The translations under genes and the position numbers were made by a program. Below the pieces are notes generated by a model, which had not been told where the DNA came from, searched no databases, and saw nothing but the letters and a program-made list of their open reading frames with translations. 34,209 nt of DNA from a virus, in the IMG/VR virus record IMGVR_UViG_3300044638_009249, positions 1 through 34,209 of that record; one strand, given 5' to 3'. This document shows positions 20,338 to 28,856 of this stretch, one piece after another (position 1 is the stretch's first letter; each line of letters starts with the position of its first letter).

Positions 20338-20933
20338 CGGCGGCCGCGTTTCTTGCCTTCGTGCTGTCCCAGGCGCCTACGACGTCGGGCCTCAACCTCA
20401 ACACGCAACCAATCGACGGCCGCCAGAACGGCGCGCGCCTGTCGAAGTGGCGGCAGTGGGCCATCGACTGCCGCAGCGGAATGACGTGCGCTGCCGACGG
20501 CGGCGTGCTGACGCTCAATGCCTCGGGCGGGGGTGGCGGTGGAGGCGCGCCGGTTGACGGCGGGTACGTCGTCTGGACGTCGGTCGGCTCCACCAACGAG
20601 CGCGTGCTGACGGCAGGGACGAACGTCACGCTAGACACCTCGACGCCGGGGCAGCTCGTCGTCAACGCCTCCGGCGGCGGCGGCGGCTCTGTCAACACGG
20701 CATCTGGCTCGGCTTCGTTTGACGGTGGCTCGCTCGACGCGCGCACGACCGTCACGGCAGCTTGGGTCACGCCCTCGAGCGTTATTGTCTGCACGCCCAC
20801 GGGCGAGGAGGCCAGCGTTGAGGGCCTCGTCACCACAGTGCTCTCGCAAAGCTCGGGTTCTTTCGTCGTCCGCGCGGAGCCGCGCCACGGCTCACACTGG
20901 GGCGCCATGCCCTTCGTCTGCATCGGGAACTGA
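20334..20933 (+). CDS. Fibre-like protein with weak signal-like N terminus
   Basis: The protein has 199 residues and an ATG overlapping the previous stop. The segment Tyr-Val-Val-Trp-Thr-Ser-Val-Gly-Ser-Thr-Asn-Glu-Arg-Val-Leu-Thr-Ala-Gly-Thr-Asn is a hallmark of trimeric phage fibre shafts. It is flanked by two poly-Gly linkers, and the C-terminal 80 residues look like a receptor-binding or trimerisation head ending Cys-Ile-Gly-Asn. Residues 3-14 are hydrophobic (Ala-Ala-Ala-Phe-Leu-Ala-Phe-Val-Leu-Ser-Gln-Ala), but without positive charge and with Pro next, so export is uncertain. Confidence 0.72.
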   Translation: MTAAAFLAFVLSQAPTTSGLNLNTQPIDGRQNGARLSKWRQWAIDCRSGMTCAADGGVLTLNASGGGGGGGAPVDGGYVVWTSVGSTNERVLTAGTNVTLDTSTPGQLVVNASGGGGGSVNTASGSASFDGGSLDARTTVTAAWVTPSSVIVCTPTGEEASVEGLVTTVLSQSSGSFVVRAEPRHGSHWGAMPFVCIGN

Positions 20934-20935
20934 AC

Positions 20936-22315
20936 ATGCGCATCGCACTCCTCGCCGCACTCATCGCAAGCTCGGCCTTCGCCGACGTCACCGTCAACGG
21001 CACCGTTCGCGTCGTCGCCGACGGCGGACTGCAAATCACCGACGAGTTTGGCGACCAGCTCGTCTTCACCGACGAGCGAATGGACGTTGGGCGCGACACC
21101 CCGCTGTTCACCGACCGCTTCGTCGGCACGGCGGTAGCGGCGAACAACAAGTGGATGCAGAGCCTCCTCACGATGACTGCCCCTGTCAGCGCGGGCGCCA
21201 TCAGCCTCAACGCAGGCGCCTCGGTGCTAGCCAACACCTACGCGACGCTCGCCACCACATCGAAGTTTCGCGGCTACGTCGACGCGGCGCTCGTCGTGCA
21301 GGTTCGCGCAAGACCGGTCAACCTGCCGCAGACGAACGCGGTTGCGGAGATAGGGTTGGGCAACGCCACCGCAAACACAGCCCCCACTGACGGCGCGTTT
21401 TTTCGGTGGACGAGCAGCGGCGGTTTCGAGTGCGTCATCAGTCGTGGCGGCGTCGAGACATCGGTGGCCATGACCGCGCCAGTCCAGAACGTCTACTCAA
21501 TCTTCAGCATCAGAACGAAGGGCGACCGACAAATTTGTCGGTTCATCACTCCGAGCACAGGCGCAGACGTGCGCGCAGTTATCGCCCTCGATGCCGCCGC
21601 TCCAAGCGCATTCAACGAGGCGCCGGGCGGGTTGATTCGTCTCTACAACGGCGCGACCTCACCTGCGCTGGCACCACAACTCATCGTCGGTCTTTTCGAG
21701 CTGTCCAAAAAGGTTCTCGACGAAGCGCGTCCGCCCGAGGTTGCGGCGGCCATCGCCGGTCAGTCGGCTGTCACCACCCCTACGACTGGAGTGCAGGCGG
21801 CCAACAACGTCAACAGCGCCGCGCCAGCAAGCGTAGTGCTCAACAACACTGCGGCTGGATACTCGACGCTTGGAGGCCGGTGGCAGTTCCTAGCGGTGGC
21901 GGGTTCCGTGAACGACCTCATCCTGTTTGGCTACCAAGTGCCAACGTCGTACCGGTTCGTTCTGACGGGCATCTCAATTTCCACCTGCAACACTGTCCTC
22001 GCGGTGGCCACGACGCCAACCGCGTTTGAGTGGAGTCTCGGGGTCAACTCCACCAACGTTTCGCTGGCCACGGCGGACGCGACGGGAGCCTCTCCGACGA
22101 CCGCCCCGCGACGAATCAGTCTCGGCAAGCAGTCTTTGCCCATCGGCGCGACACCGGAGCAATGCGCCCCCGACCTCATCCGGGACTTTCACTCTCCGTT
22201 GACGGTGGAGTCCGGGCGGTTCCTGCAAATCATCGTGCAAGTGCCAGTCGGAACCGCAACCGCCACGGAGATTTTCCGAGGCACCGTCACTGTTAACGGC
22301 TATTTCGAGCAGTGA
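20936..22315 (+). CDS. Exported fibre/spike-like structural protein
   Basis: The protein has 459 residues. It has a textbook Sec signal: Met-Arg, a Leu/Ala/Ile run over residues 3-11, then Ser-Ala-Phe-Ala with cleavage after residue 16. The first third looks like a beta-rich shaft and lectin-like module. The C-terminal part (about 300-459) reads Gly-Gly-Arg-Trp-Gln-Phe, Tyr-Gln-Val-Pro, Arg-Phe-Leu-Gln-Ile-Ile-Val-Gln-Val-Pro-Val-Gly-Thr-Ala-Thr and ends Gly-Tyr-Phe-Glu-Gln. I recognise this pattern from structural proteins of diverse short-tailed phages, probably head or tail spikes. A virion protein with a cleavable signal is unusual, so cell-surface display is an alternative. Confidence 0.72.
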   Translation: MRIALLAALIASSAFADVTVNGTVRVVADGGLQITDEFGDQLVFTDERMDVGRDTPLFTDRFVGTAVAANNKWMQSLLTMTAPVSAGAISLNAGASVLANTYATLATTSKFRGYVDAALVVQVRARPVNLPQTNAVAEIGLGNATANTAPTDGAFFRWTSSGGFECVISRGGVETSVAMTAPVQNVYSIFSIRTKGDRQICRFITPSTGADVRAVIALDAAAPSAFNEAPGGLIRLYNGATSPALAPQLIVGLFELSKKVLDEARPPEVAAAIAGQSAVTTPTTGVQAANNVNSAAPASVVLNNTAAGYSTLGGRWQFLAVAGSVNDLILFGYQVPTSYRFVLTGISISTCNTVLAVATTPTAFEWSLGVNSTNVSLATADATGASPTTAPRRISLGKQSLPIGATPEQCAPDLIRDFHSPLTVESGRFLQIIVQVPVGTATATEIFRGTVTVNGYFEQ

Positions 22316-22323
22316 GGAGCGCA

Positions 22324-22650
22324 ATGGACATCGACCACATCCTGAGCGGCATCGCAGTCTTCCTCGGCGGCCTCGCGGCGTGGTTCGCGCGTCGCGCCGG
22401 CACCAACCAGACGCGCCAGTCGCTCGAAGGCCTCGTGCGCGATGCGTGCGACTACGCCGCGCGCCACGCACAGCCAGGCATCGCCACCGAGAGGACGGCG
22501 CTCGACGCCGCGCGTCTCGGCGACGTGCGGGCCGACGGCAAACGGGACTTCTCCGACGCGACGCTCATCATCGCCATTCGGGCCGAGCTCGCCCGACGCT
22601 CCCAGCCGCAGGTGGCGGCGTCCTCCGCTTCCGAGGGCGTGCGCAAGTAA
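22324..22650 (+). CDS. Single-pass membrane protein, possibly holin-like
   Basis: The protein has 108 residues. The ATG at 22324 follows TGAGGAG closely; a GTG at 22312 overlapping the previous stop is the alternative. The hydrophobic segment spans about residues 6-23, with basic Arg-Arg after it. The cytoplasmic part (Leu-Glu-Gly-Leu-Val-Arg-Asp-Ala-Cys-Asp-Tyr-Ala-Ala-Arg) is helical, reminiscent of LL-H-type holin tails, though the resemblance is weak. It is far from the lysis cassette, among fibre-like genes, so it could instead be a membrane partner of the exported proteins. Confidence 0.5.
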   Translation: MDIDHILSGIAVFLGGLAAWFARRAGTNQTRQSLEGLVRDACDYAARHAQPGIATERTALDAARLGDVRADGKRDFSDATLIIAIRAELARRSQPQVAASSASEGVRK

Positions 22651-22658
22651 CGGCGGCA

Positions 22659-22900
22659 GCGCGCAACGGGACACCTCCAACCCGCCTGGGTGCGCGCCGT
22701 TTGGCCCACGAGACGGGCCGCTTGCAAAACCACCCGCACTGTGAGTCAATGCGGGCAACACGCAGGCACGGCTCAACCTGAGTCGACGAGGCGCGGCTAC
22801 CCCAACGGGCCCGCCTACCTCCGAGAGGCAGGGCGACTACCGACGCCGACGCGGACGTTTCGTGTCGTCTTCGCAGTCCACCCCTTCGCGCCACTGGCGC
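22659..22900 (+). ncRNA. Structured leader RNA upstream of the major capsid gene
   Basis: The 269-bp gap before the capsid gene has no convincing frame but many stem-loops. They are GCGCGC/GCGCGC (22659-22664 with 22692-22697) enclosing CGGG/CCCG, GGCCC/GGGCC (22703-22719), CCCGCA/TGCGGG (22733-22755), GGCTCA/TGAGTC with one G-U (22770-22784), and GCGCC/GGCGC (22888-22900) just before the ribosome-binding site. The loop of the third stem contains TGAGTC (22742-22747), a copy of the arm at 22779-22784, so GGCTCA can pair with either, a possible switch or pseudoknot. It is likely a regulatory leader or processed RNA controlling capsid expression. Confidence 0.5.
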
Positions 22901-22919
22901 ACCCTCACGGAGTTTTTCA

Positions 22920-24389
22920 ATGCCCGCAATCACTGGTTCCGCAGAGCAGGTCGGCCTTTTCATCGACGCCTGGAGCGACAACGTCGTCGAGGCGTTCCGC
23001 AACCTCACCCCTGTCCTCGCCGACATGCCAATGTCTGCGGCCGAGCTCGTCGGCGGCGTCTACCACCAGCCGGTGCGCCTCTCGTTCGAGGCCGGACAGA
23101 CGTTCGCCCCCGCGTCGCCGCCGTCCGGCTCGGGCGCCAGCATCATCCCTGGTGTCGGTCGCACCTACGTCGGGCCCCGCGCGGGCTTCGTCGGTGACGC
23201 GCAGATTCGAGGCATGCAGATTCACGGACGCACGGCGATTCCGTACGAGGCCATCGCGCGCTCGACGAGCAACGTCAACTTGTCGATGAACGCGACCGAC
23301 CGCAAGAAGGCCGTCCGCGGCGCCAGCAAGACGGCGCTCGAGGGCCTCATGATGGGCACGCTCAAGAAGGCCGAGGCGCTGCTTCTGCACGGCGGCGAAG
23401 GCCTCGGGCAGGCAGAGGCCATCACCAACAGCACCTCGAACGTCGTCGCCACCACCTACGAAGGCGTCAGCGGTTTCGCAATCGACGTCAGCATCAGCCC
23501 TGCGACGTGGAGCGAGGCCATCTGGACTGCCTTCGAGGGCCACACGTTCGACATCTTCGCCGACACCTCGGGACTCCCGACTGGCGCGAAGCTGAACACC
23601 GCGGCCAACACCCTGCTCAACGCGGGCGTGTCGCAGAACGGCTACGTCCTCATCGCCGTCAATCCGGCCACGGCGCTCACCAACGGAACCGTGTCCGGTC
23701 GCGTGCTGCGCTTCTGGCACTCTACGGGGACTGCGGGCGCCATCGGTACCGGCGTACTGGGCGGCTGGGCGACGAGCGGCACCGCGTCGGCGAACAACGT
23801 CCATGTCTGCTTCGAGTCGGCTGGCCCCGGCGTGGAGTTCACCGGTCTCGGCCTCTGCGCGGCGTCCACTGGAACGCTGTTCAACGTCGACGGCGCGTCC
23901 TTCTCCGTGTACCGCGGGAACGTCAACGCCAACGTCGGGCCGCTGCGTCTCTCGGGCCTCGTGCGCGGCCTCTCGCGCTCGCTCAACAAGGGCGCGCAGG
24001 GCAAGCGCCTCCGTGCGGTGGTGCCGACGGAGCTGTTCGCGCAGTTCGCCAACGACGAGTCCACGCTGCGGCGGTACGCGTCGACGACGGGCAGCGCGGA
24101 AAACGGCTTCGAGTCAATTCAGATGTACCTGCCGCACGGCGCCATCCTCGAGGTGCTCGGCCACGGCCTGCAGAAGGACGGCCGCGTGCTGTGCTACGTC
24201 CCTGAGGACACCAAGCGCATCGGCTCGCAGGACCTGGGCATGGTGACGCCGGACGGCCAGGGCGGGCGTGAGGCGCTGACGCTGCACCTCGCCAACCAGC
24301 CGAGCGGCGAAGTCCGCCTGTTCGGCCAGTACGCGCCGTTCCCTGCGACGCCCGGGCACATGACGCTCTTCACCGGCGTGACGTTCTGA
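22920..24389 (+). CDS. Major capsid protein
   Basis: The protein has 489 residues. CACGGAG lies eight bases upstream of the ATG, giving strong independent initiation. Size, position after scaffold and composition (Gly/Ala/Thr-rich, no membrane or signal segment) fit an HK97-fold shell protein. The early helical segment (Leu-Phe-Ile-Asp-Ala-Trp-Ser-Asp-Asn-Val-Val-Glu-Ala-Phe-Arg-Asn-Leu-Thr-Pro), a central variable domain (about 165-330) and the C-terminal stretch with Val-Val-Pro-Thr-Glu-Leu-Phe-Ala-Gln-Phe and Leu-Glu-Val-Leu-Gly-His-Gly are consistent. The central region may be an insertion domain on the capsid surface. The gene is flanked by RNA structures on both sides. Confidence 0.8.
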   Translation: MPAITGSAEQVGLFIDAWSDNVVEAFRNLTPVLADMPMSAAELVGGVYHQPVRLSFEAGQTFAPASPPSGSGASIIPGVGRTYVGPRAGFVGDAQIRGMQIHGRTAIPYEAIARSTSNVNLSMNATDRKKAVRGASKTALEGLMMGTLKKAEALLLHGGEGLGQAEAITNSTSNVVATTYEGVSGFAIDVSISPATWSEAIWTAFEGHTFDIFADTSGLPTGAKLNTAANTLLNAGVSQNGYVLIAVNPATALTNGTVSGRVLRFWHSTGTAGAIGTGVLGGWATSGTASANNVHVCFESAGPGVEFTGLGLCAASTGTLFNVDGASFSVYRGNVNANVGPLRLSGLVRGLSRSLNKGAQGKRLRAVVPTELFAQFANDESTLRRYASTTGSAENGFESIQMYLPHGAILEVLGHGLQKDGRVLCYVPEDTKRIGSQDLGMVTPDGQGGREALTLHLANQPSGEVRLFGQYAPFPATPGHMTLFTGVTF

Positions 24390-24398
24390 TGTCCACCT

Positions 24399-24432
24399 GA
24401 CGCGGGGCTGGCCTTGCGGCTGGCCCTGCGTC
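24399..24432 (+). repeat. 15-bp stem-loop just after the capsid gene
   Basis: GACGCGGGGCTGGCC (24399-24413) pairs along its full length with GGCTGGCCCTGCGTC (24418-24432) around a TTGC loop, counting three G-U pairs. It starts 10 bases after the capsid stop and ends 17 bases before the next start. There is no T-tract. It could protect the abundant capsid mRNA from 3' decay, mark an RNase processing site or partly terminate transcription. Confidence 0.75.
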
Positions 24433-24449
24433 GTCACGGAGACGCGCAC

Positions 24450-25328
24450 ATGTCCAACCTCACCATCACCATCAACAGCGAAACGCTGATGGGCCTCAGC
24501 GCTCCGGCCTTTGCTCGCAGCAACGGGCAGGCGGGCGGCCGAGAAGTCATGCAGCAACTCGTCAACGAGCTGACCGCAGTGATGTCGGGCCTGCGTGCGT
24601 CTCCCTCTGTGCACGTCAACTGGAGCGACACCGTCGCGCTGGGTGACGACGCGGCGGCCACGCCTGCGGCGGCGCTCCTCGTCGGCTCGACGCTGTCGGG
24701 CTCTGTCGGCGGGACCATCGCTGGCACGGCCGTCACCGCGACGGCGGCGGGCGGCGACACGGCGACGCAGACGCTGGTGGCTGCGGCCATCAACGCCAAC
24801 ACCACCGTGAATCGCGTCGTCAATGCCACCAACGTCCTCGCGGAGATGACGCTCGCGTCGGTGACGGCCGGACAGTCGGTGCAGGTGGGTGGCATCACCT
24901 TCACTGCCGTGGCAGCCGCGGCCGACGTGGTGCGTTTCGGGCAGTTCAACATCAACGGCACGGACACGCAGGACGCGCAAGCGCTGGCGCTGGCCATCAA
25001 CCGTCACCCCGGCGCGGCGGCGCGGTTCATCGCGGTGGCCTCGACGACGACGGGCCAGGTGTTCCTCGCTCCGGTGGACAGGACGCGGGCGCTCGGGCCG
25101 TTCGACCGCATCGGCAACCTGCCCGCCACCATCACGGCGGCGCGGGCGGTGCCGGCGGCTGGTGCGCAGACGATGATCATCTCCAACCGCCCCGGCGCCG
25201 AGCAGAACGAGATTCGGCTAACGGCCAGCGGAACGGGGATGACTGCAGTCACCAACGGCGGAGCGGGCCTTCTCGGCGGTGGCCTCGGCGGCGGGCGCGC
25301 CGCGACTCGAATGGTGGTGGTTCCGTGA
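24450..25328 (+). CDS. Virion structural protein, unknown role
   Basis: The protein has 292 residues. CACGGAGACGCGCAC before the ATG resembles the leaders of the early genes near 10,000. The protein is rich in Ala, Thr, Val and Gly, with a region (about 165-240) reading Asp-Thr-Gln-Asp-Ala-Gln-Ala-Leu-Ala-Leu-Ala-Ile-Asn-Arg, then Gln-Val-Phe-Leu-Ala-Pro. This flow occurs in phage decoration and tail structural proteins. It ends in a Gly-rich tail. Position after the major capsid suggests a head decoration or head-closure component. Confidence 0.6.
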   Translation: MSNLTITINSETLMGLSAPAFARSNGQAGGREVMQQLVNELTAVMSGLRASPSVHVNWSDTVALGDDAAATPAAALLVGSTLSGSVGGTIAGTAVTATAAGGDTATQTLVAAAINANTTVNRVVNATNVLAEMTLASVTAGQSVQVGGITFTAVAAAADVVRFGQFNINGTDTQDAQALALAINRHPGAAARFIAVASTTTGQVFLAPVDRTRALGPFDRIGNLPATITAARAVPAAGAQTMIISNRPGAEQNEIRLTASGTGMTAVTNGGAGLLGGGLGGGRAATRMVVVP

Positions 25329-25525
25329 ACAAGGGCGCGGTGGTGGCAGAGGTGCTGAAGGCCCTCGTGGAGACGTCGCGCAAGAAAAAGGCGCGCGACA
25401 TCCTCATGCCGAAGGCTGCGCCCACGGCGGACGACTCGAGCGAGGAGATGCCCGAGGATGAGCTGGCCGTGCTGATGGCCATCGAGCCCGAGAACGAATC
25501 CGAGGACGACGAAGAGGAGGCGTGA
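25325..25525 (+). CDS. Small acidic-tailed protein
   Basis: The protein has 66 residues and a GTG overlapping the previous stop. The N-terminal part is basic and helical (Val-Leu-Lys-Ala-Leu-Val-Glu-Thr-Ser-Arg-Lys-Lys-Lys), the C-terminal third strongly acidic (Glu-Ser-Glu-Asp-Asp-Glu-Glu-Glu-Ala). Small charged proteins at this position are often head-assembly accessories. No family recognised. Confidence 0.55.
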   Translation: MNKGAVVAEVLKALVETSRKKKARDILMPKAAPTADDSSEEMPEDELAVLMAIEPENESEDDEEEA

Positions 25526-25526
25526 C

Positions 25527-26441
25527 GTGCTGACGGCGGACTTTATCGCGGCTGTCCGCCGGCAGGCGCAGGCCACCGCGCAGGTGTCCGACGCCGACGT
25601 GTTGGCGTGGGGCGACCAAGAGGTACGCGCCCACTACCTGCCCATGCTGCGAAAGATGCGCGCCGAGTACGGCGTGCGTCGGCTGCTTGTCGCCATCGCC
25701 AACGGTCGCGCGCGCATTCCCGACAGGGCGCAGGTGGCTGGCGTGCGTCTCGTGCAGTGGGTGACGGCCGGACAGTTGGTGTCGCTGACACAGTTGACGC
25801 CAGAGGACGACAGCGGCCCCACGGGCGCCTCGACGCCGCTGGGGTGGTACTTCGACGCTGGAGACATCTGCGTGGTGCCCGCCAATGCGCAGGGCCAATT
25901 GCTGATTCGGTACTACCAGACCGCGCCGCGAATGTTGTTGTCGTCGCTGGTGGCGCAGACTTCGCAAATTACCGCGGTGTCGGTCGGTGCCACCACGACA
26001 ACGGTTTCGTTCAACGTGGGCACCACGGCTGTGGCTGGCGACATCATCTCTGCCGCGCCTGACCATCGCACTGTTTTGGCTGGCGTCGTCGACGGGATTG
26101 GGTTTACCGCGTTCAGTAACGTCGCCTACACCAACGCCGACCACGACGTTCCGGTGGCGCTCGGTGGCCCAGGGCGAACCATCCTCGTCGGTGACTGGGT
26201 GGCGCCCAACCAACAGACGCCGTTTGTGCCGCTTCCGGAGGAGCTCTCCTCGGCCCTGACGCACCGGGTGTCCGGGGCCATCCTCCGCGCACTGGGCTAC
26301 CTCGAGGAGTCCGGCGCCGCGCTCGAGCTCGCGCGCGAAGCCGAGGCCGAGGCGCGGGTGCTGTTGGCGCCGCGCAGCGAGGGGAATCCGCGGTTTCTCA
26401 CGGGTAGCATCGCCGCTCGTCTCGGCGGCTGGAGGTGGTGA
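25527..26441 (+). CDS. Head-tail adaptor-like protein
   Basis: The protein has 304 residues. It begins with a helical unit (Phe-Ile-Ala-Ala-Val-Arg-Arg-Gln-Ala, Asp-Ala-Asp-Val-Leu-Ala-Trp-Gly-Asp-Gln-Glu-Val-Arg-Ala-His-Tyr-Leu-Pro-Met-Leu) typical of head-tail connector/adaptor proteins such as P22 gp4 and T7 gp11-type factors. A beta-rich insert (about 75-230) and a C-terminal helical unit with Ala-Arg-Glu-Ala-Glu-Ala-Glu-Ala-Arg follow. Adaptors extend the portal ring and dock the tail. Position between capsid and the large tail protein fits. Exact family uncertain. Confidence 0.6.
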   Translation: MLTADFIAAVRRQAQATAQVSDADVLAWGDQEVRAHYLPMLRKMRAEYGVRRLLVAIANGRARIPDRAQVAGVRLVQWVTAGQLVSLTQLTPEDDSGPTGASTPLGWYFDAGDICVVPANAQGQLLIRYYQTAPRMLLSSLVAQTSQITAVSVGATTTTVSFNVGTTAVAGDIISAAPDHRTVLAGVVDGIGFTAFSNVAYTNADHDVPVALGGPGRTILVGDWVAPNQQTPFVPLPEELSSALTHRVSGAILRALGYLEESGAALELAREAEAEARVLLAPRSEGNPRFLTGSIAARLGGWRW

Positions 26442-28856
26442 GTGGCCTCCGTGCTGAATGTCGACTTCAAGGGCCTAGTGACGGCGCCCGGGCTGCTCAT
26501 GCGCAGCCCTGCGTCGTGCACGGCCGCCGTCAACGCGCTGTTCGATGCGCCGGGGTTGGTGCGTAAGCGGCCCGGGTTTCAGCGCGGCACGTCGGGCACT
26601 GGCGCGGGCGTGCACGCGCTGCACACGTCACCCATCCTTGGCCCCTTGTTCCTCGTGCACGAGGGAAGCGGGGCGACAGGGACAGGAATGCGCCTGGCCT
26701 CAGGCTTTGCCGCAAGCATCGGCTTGTCTTCGGTGGACAGCAGCGCCGTGGACAGAAGTGTCGTGGGTGTGAAACAGCAGATGGCCCTGTCCGGCCGCAA
26801 TCACTACCTGACGGCAGACAACGGAGTTCGGCGCGTGGAGTTGGCGAGCGGGCCCGTGCGGTTTGCCGGTATGCCTCGCGGGCTGTCGCCGTCGCAGGAA
26901 TCCGGCCTCTACAATGTCCTCGTCGCCACCGCGCCAACGTGGCTTGCGCACAACTTCTCGGTGGCGTACCGCGCAACGTGGCATCGCGTCGACGCAGGCG
27001 GCATCGAGCTGGGCGGCGCGCCGACGGGCCGAGCCATCGTTCGAAACATCACAGGCACCACCGGACACTCGGGCGGCTCTGCGCGCAGCGTGTCGATTCG
27101 CGTTCCGGTGCCGCGGGAGTTCGGCACGCTGTCGACGGCGCTCACCACGTCGTATTTTTACCGTCTGTGGCGCTCCCGCCAATCGGCGACCGAGCCGGAT
27201 GACGAGATGTACCTCGTGGCCGAGGCCTTCCTCACGTCAACAGACATCACCAACGGCTACGCCGTCGTCAACGACCTGACACCCGACGCCGTCGCCATCG
27301 GCAACGCGAGACTCCACACCAATCCCGTCAACTTCCCCGATGGAGAGCCGGGCGCCTTGAAAGCGGGCCAGTTCAACGCGGACGACCCACCGCCCGCCGC
27401 CAACGACGTTGCGACGTGGCGCGACTGCCTGTGGACGGGCGACATCACCACGTGGCCCGCGTACACGGCGCAGCTCCTCTCGGTGGGTGGCTCCGGTTTC
27501 GTGGCGGGCGACACGGTTTCCCTGGATGGGACGAATTTCCTCACGGGCAGCGCCGGTGCGCCTGGTGCGGGACAGTTTCAGGTGGTGACAACGCTCGGTA
27601 CACTGTCGCTGAACATCGAGGCCACGGCGAGAAACCTCGTCGACCGACACAACAGCCTGTTCGCGTGTCTCGGCACGTCGCCGGTGTTTGCGTACTACGT
27701 CTCGCAGTCGTCGGCCGCACCGGGGCAAATTTTCGTCGAGACGAAGCAGTATGGGAGCGGCGCCAGTCCCACGACGTCGCGGCCCGCAGCGTTTCGGCTG
27801 CCATCGTCAGCCAGCCAAGTCGTGGCTACCAACCGAATCCGTTACAGCAAGCCCGGCCGCGCCGACGCAATGCCCGTCATCAACGAGTTCGACGTGGGGC
27901 CGCGCTCGTCGACGGTGCTGCGACTGGTTCCATACCGAGACAGGCTGCTCGTCTTCACCGACACGGGCATCTTCCAGGTGACGGGCTCGAGCTATGCCGA
28001 CTTCGAGGTGTCGCCGTTCGACCTGACTTACCGTCTTCTCGGCCGCGGCCTCGTGGCGCTCTGCGACGACCGCGTCTTCGCGTGGTGCGCTGAGGGCATC
28101 ATCGAGGTGGACGAGGGCGGTGTGCGAGTCATCTCCGCGTCGATTGAGCCAACCATCACGGCCATCGTTGCGGCGGCCGGAACGTCGCTCCCCTCCTACG
28201 GCTACGCCGTCGGTTACCGCCTTCAGCACCGCGTCGTCTTCATGTACCCGCCCGACGCGCTCTCTGGAGCTCGCGGGTGCATCCAAGGCTTGGCGTGGGA
28301 CACACGCACGCAGGCGTGGAGTCAGATTTCGTTCACGGACGCAGAGCTGGCAGACAACGGATTCAAGTCGTGCGGCGTGGCTCGATTCAGTGACGACCGA
28401 CTCGTGCTGGGGTGGTGGAACCCAGCCGGCGGCGACGGACAGGTGTTCGTCGAGCGTCGCGGGTTGACGGCCGCCGACTACACGGACGACGACGCGGCCG
28501 GGAACAGCGTCACCTACGCGTTTTCGCTGGCGTGGCAGTTCCAAGTCCCAGACGCGGAAGGCGCCGTGCACTGGCAGCAAACGGTGTTGCACTTCGACGG
28601 CGGCGAGTTCGCGTGGCGAGGCAACCCGACTGCAGTCACGCTGGCATACAGCACGGAGTGGGCCACGGGCACCATCACTCCCACCATCGCAGCGCCACCG
28701 CTCGGCGTGTCAGCCGTGTCTCGCGTCGAGATTCCGCGCGTGGTGCGCCGAGGACAACGACTGCGTCTCACCGTCACCGCGCCCGGTGGCGCATTCGGTC
28801 TCGTCGGCTTGTCGCAGTCGTACCGGCCGGGCACCCGTTTTGCGAGGCGTGACTGA
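26442..28856 (+). CDS. Large tail hub / stabilisation-like protein (P22 gp10-like)
   Basis: The protein has 804 residues. The GTG start directly follows the previous stop, with GGAGGTGG overlapping the end of that gene. The N terminus reads Cys-Thr-Ala-Ala-Val-Asn-Ala-Leu-Phe-Asp-Ala-Pro-Gly-Leu-Val-Arg-Lys-Arg-Pro-Gly-Phe, the opening usual in P22 gp10-type DNA-stabilisation or nozzle proteins that close the short tail. The rest is strand-rich with repeated blade-like motifs (for example Leu-Leu-Val-Phe-Thr-Asp-Thr-Gly-Ile-Phe-Gln-Val-Thr-Gly and Ala-Trp-Asp-Thr-Arg-Thr-Gln-Ala-Trp-Ser-Gln), suggesting a beta-propeller-like ring. It is the largest gene here. Confidence 0.7.
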   Translation: MASVLNVDFKGLVTAPGLLMRSPASCTAAVNALFDAPGLVRKRPGFQRGTSGTGAGVHALHTSPILGPLFLVHEGSGATGTGMRLASGFAASIGLSSVDSSAVDRSVVGVKQQMALSGRNHYLTADNGVRRVELASGPVRFAGMPRGLSPSQESGLYNVLVATAPTWLAHNFSVAYRATWHRVDAGGIELGGAPTGRAIVRNITGTTGHSGGSARSVSIRVPVPREFGTLSTALTTSYFYRLWRSRQSATEPDDEMYLVAEAFLTSTDITNGYAVVNDLTPDAVAIGNARLHTNPVNFPDGEPGALKAGQFNADDPPPAANDVATWRDCLWTGDITTWPAYTAQLLSVGGSGFVAGDTVSLDGTNFLTGSAGAPGAGQFQVVTTLGTLSLNIEATARNLVDRHNSLFACLGTSPVFAYYVSQSSAAPGQIFVETKQYGSGASPTTSRPAAFRLPSSASQVVATNRIRYSKPGRADAMPVINEFDVGPRSSTVLRLVPYRDRLLVFTDTGIFQVTGSSYADFEVSPFDLTYRLLGRGLVALCDDRVFAWCAEGIIEVDEGGVRVISASIEPTITAIVAAAGTSLPSYGYAVGYRLQHRVVFMYPPDALSGARGCIQGLAWDTRTQAWSQISFTDAELADNGFKSCGVARFSDDRLVLGWWNPAGGDGQVFVERRGLTAADYTDDDAAGNSVTYAFSLAWQFQVPDAEGAVHWQQTVLHFDGGEFAWRGNPTAVTLAYSTEWATGTITPTIAAPPLGVSAVSRVEIPRVVRRGQRLRLTVTAPGGAFGLVGLSQSYRPGTRFARRD

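Noticed and set aside
22690-22919. Protein-coding gene upstream of the capsid gene
   Set aside because: Open frames there are interrupted or run into the capsid gene in the wrong frame, lack ribosome-binding sites, and give low-complexity Arg/Pro/Thr sequences.
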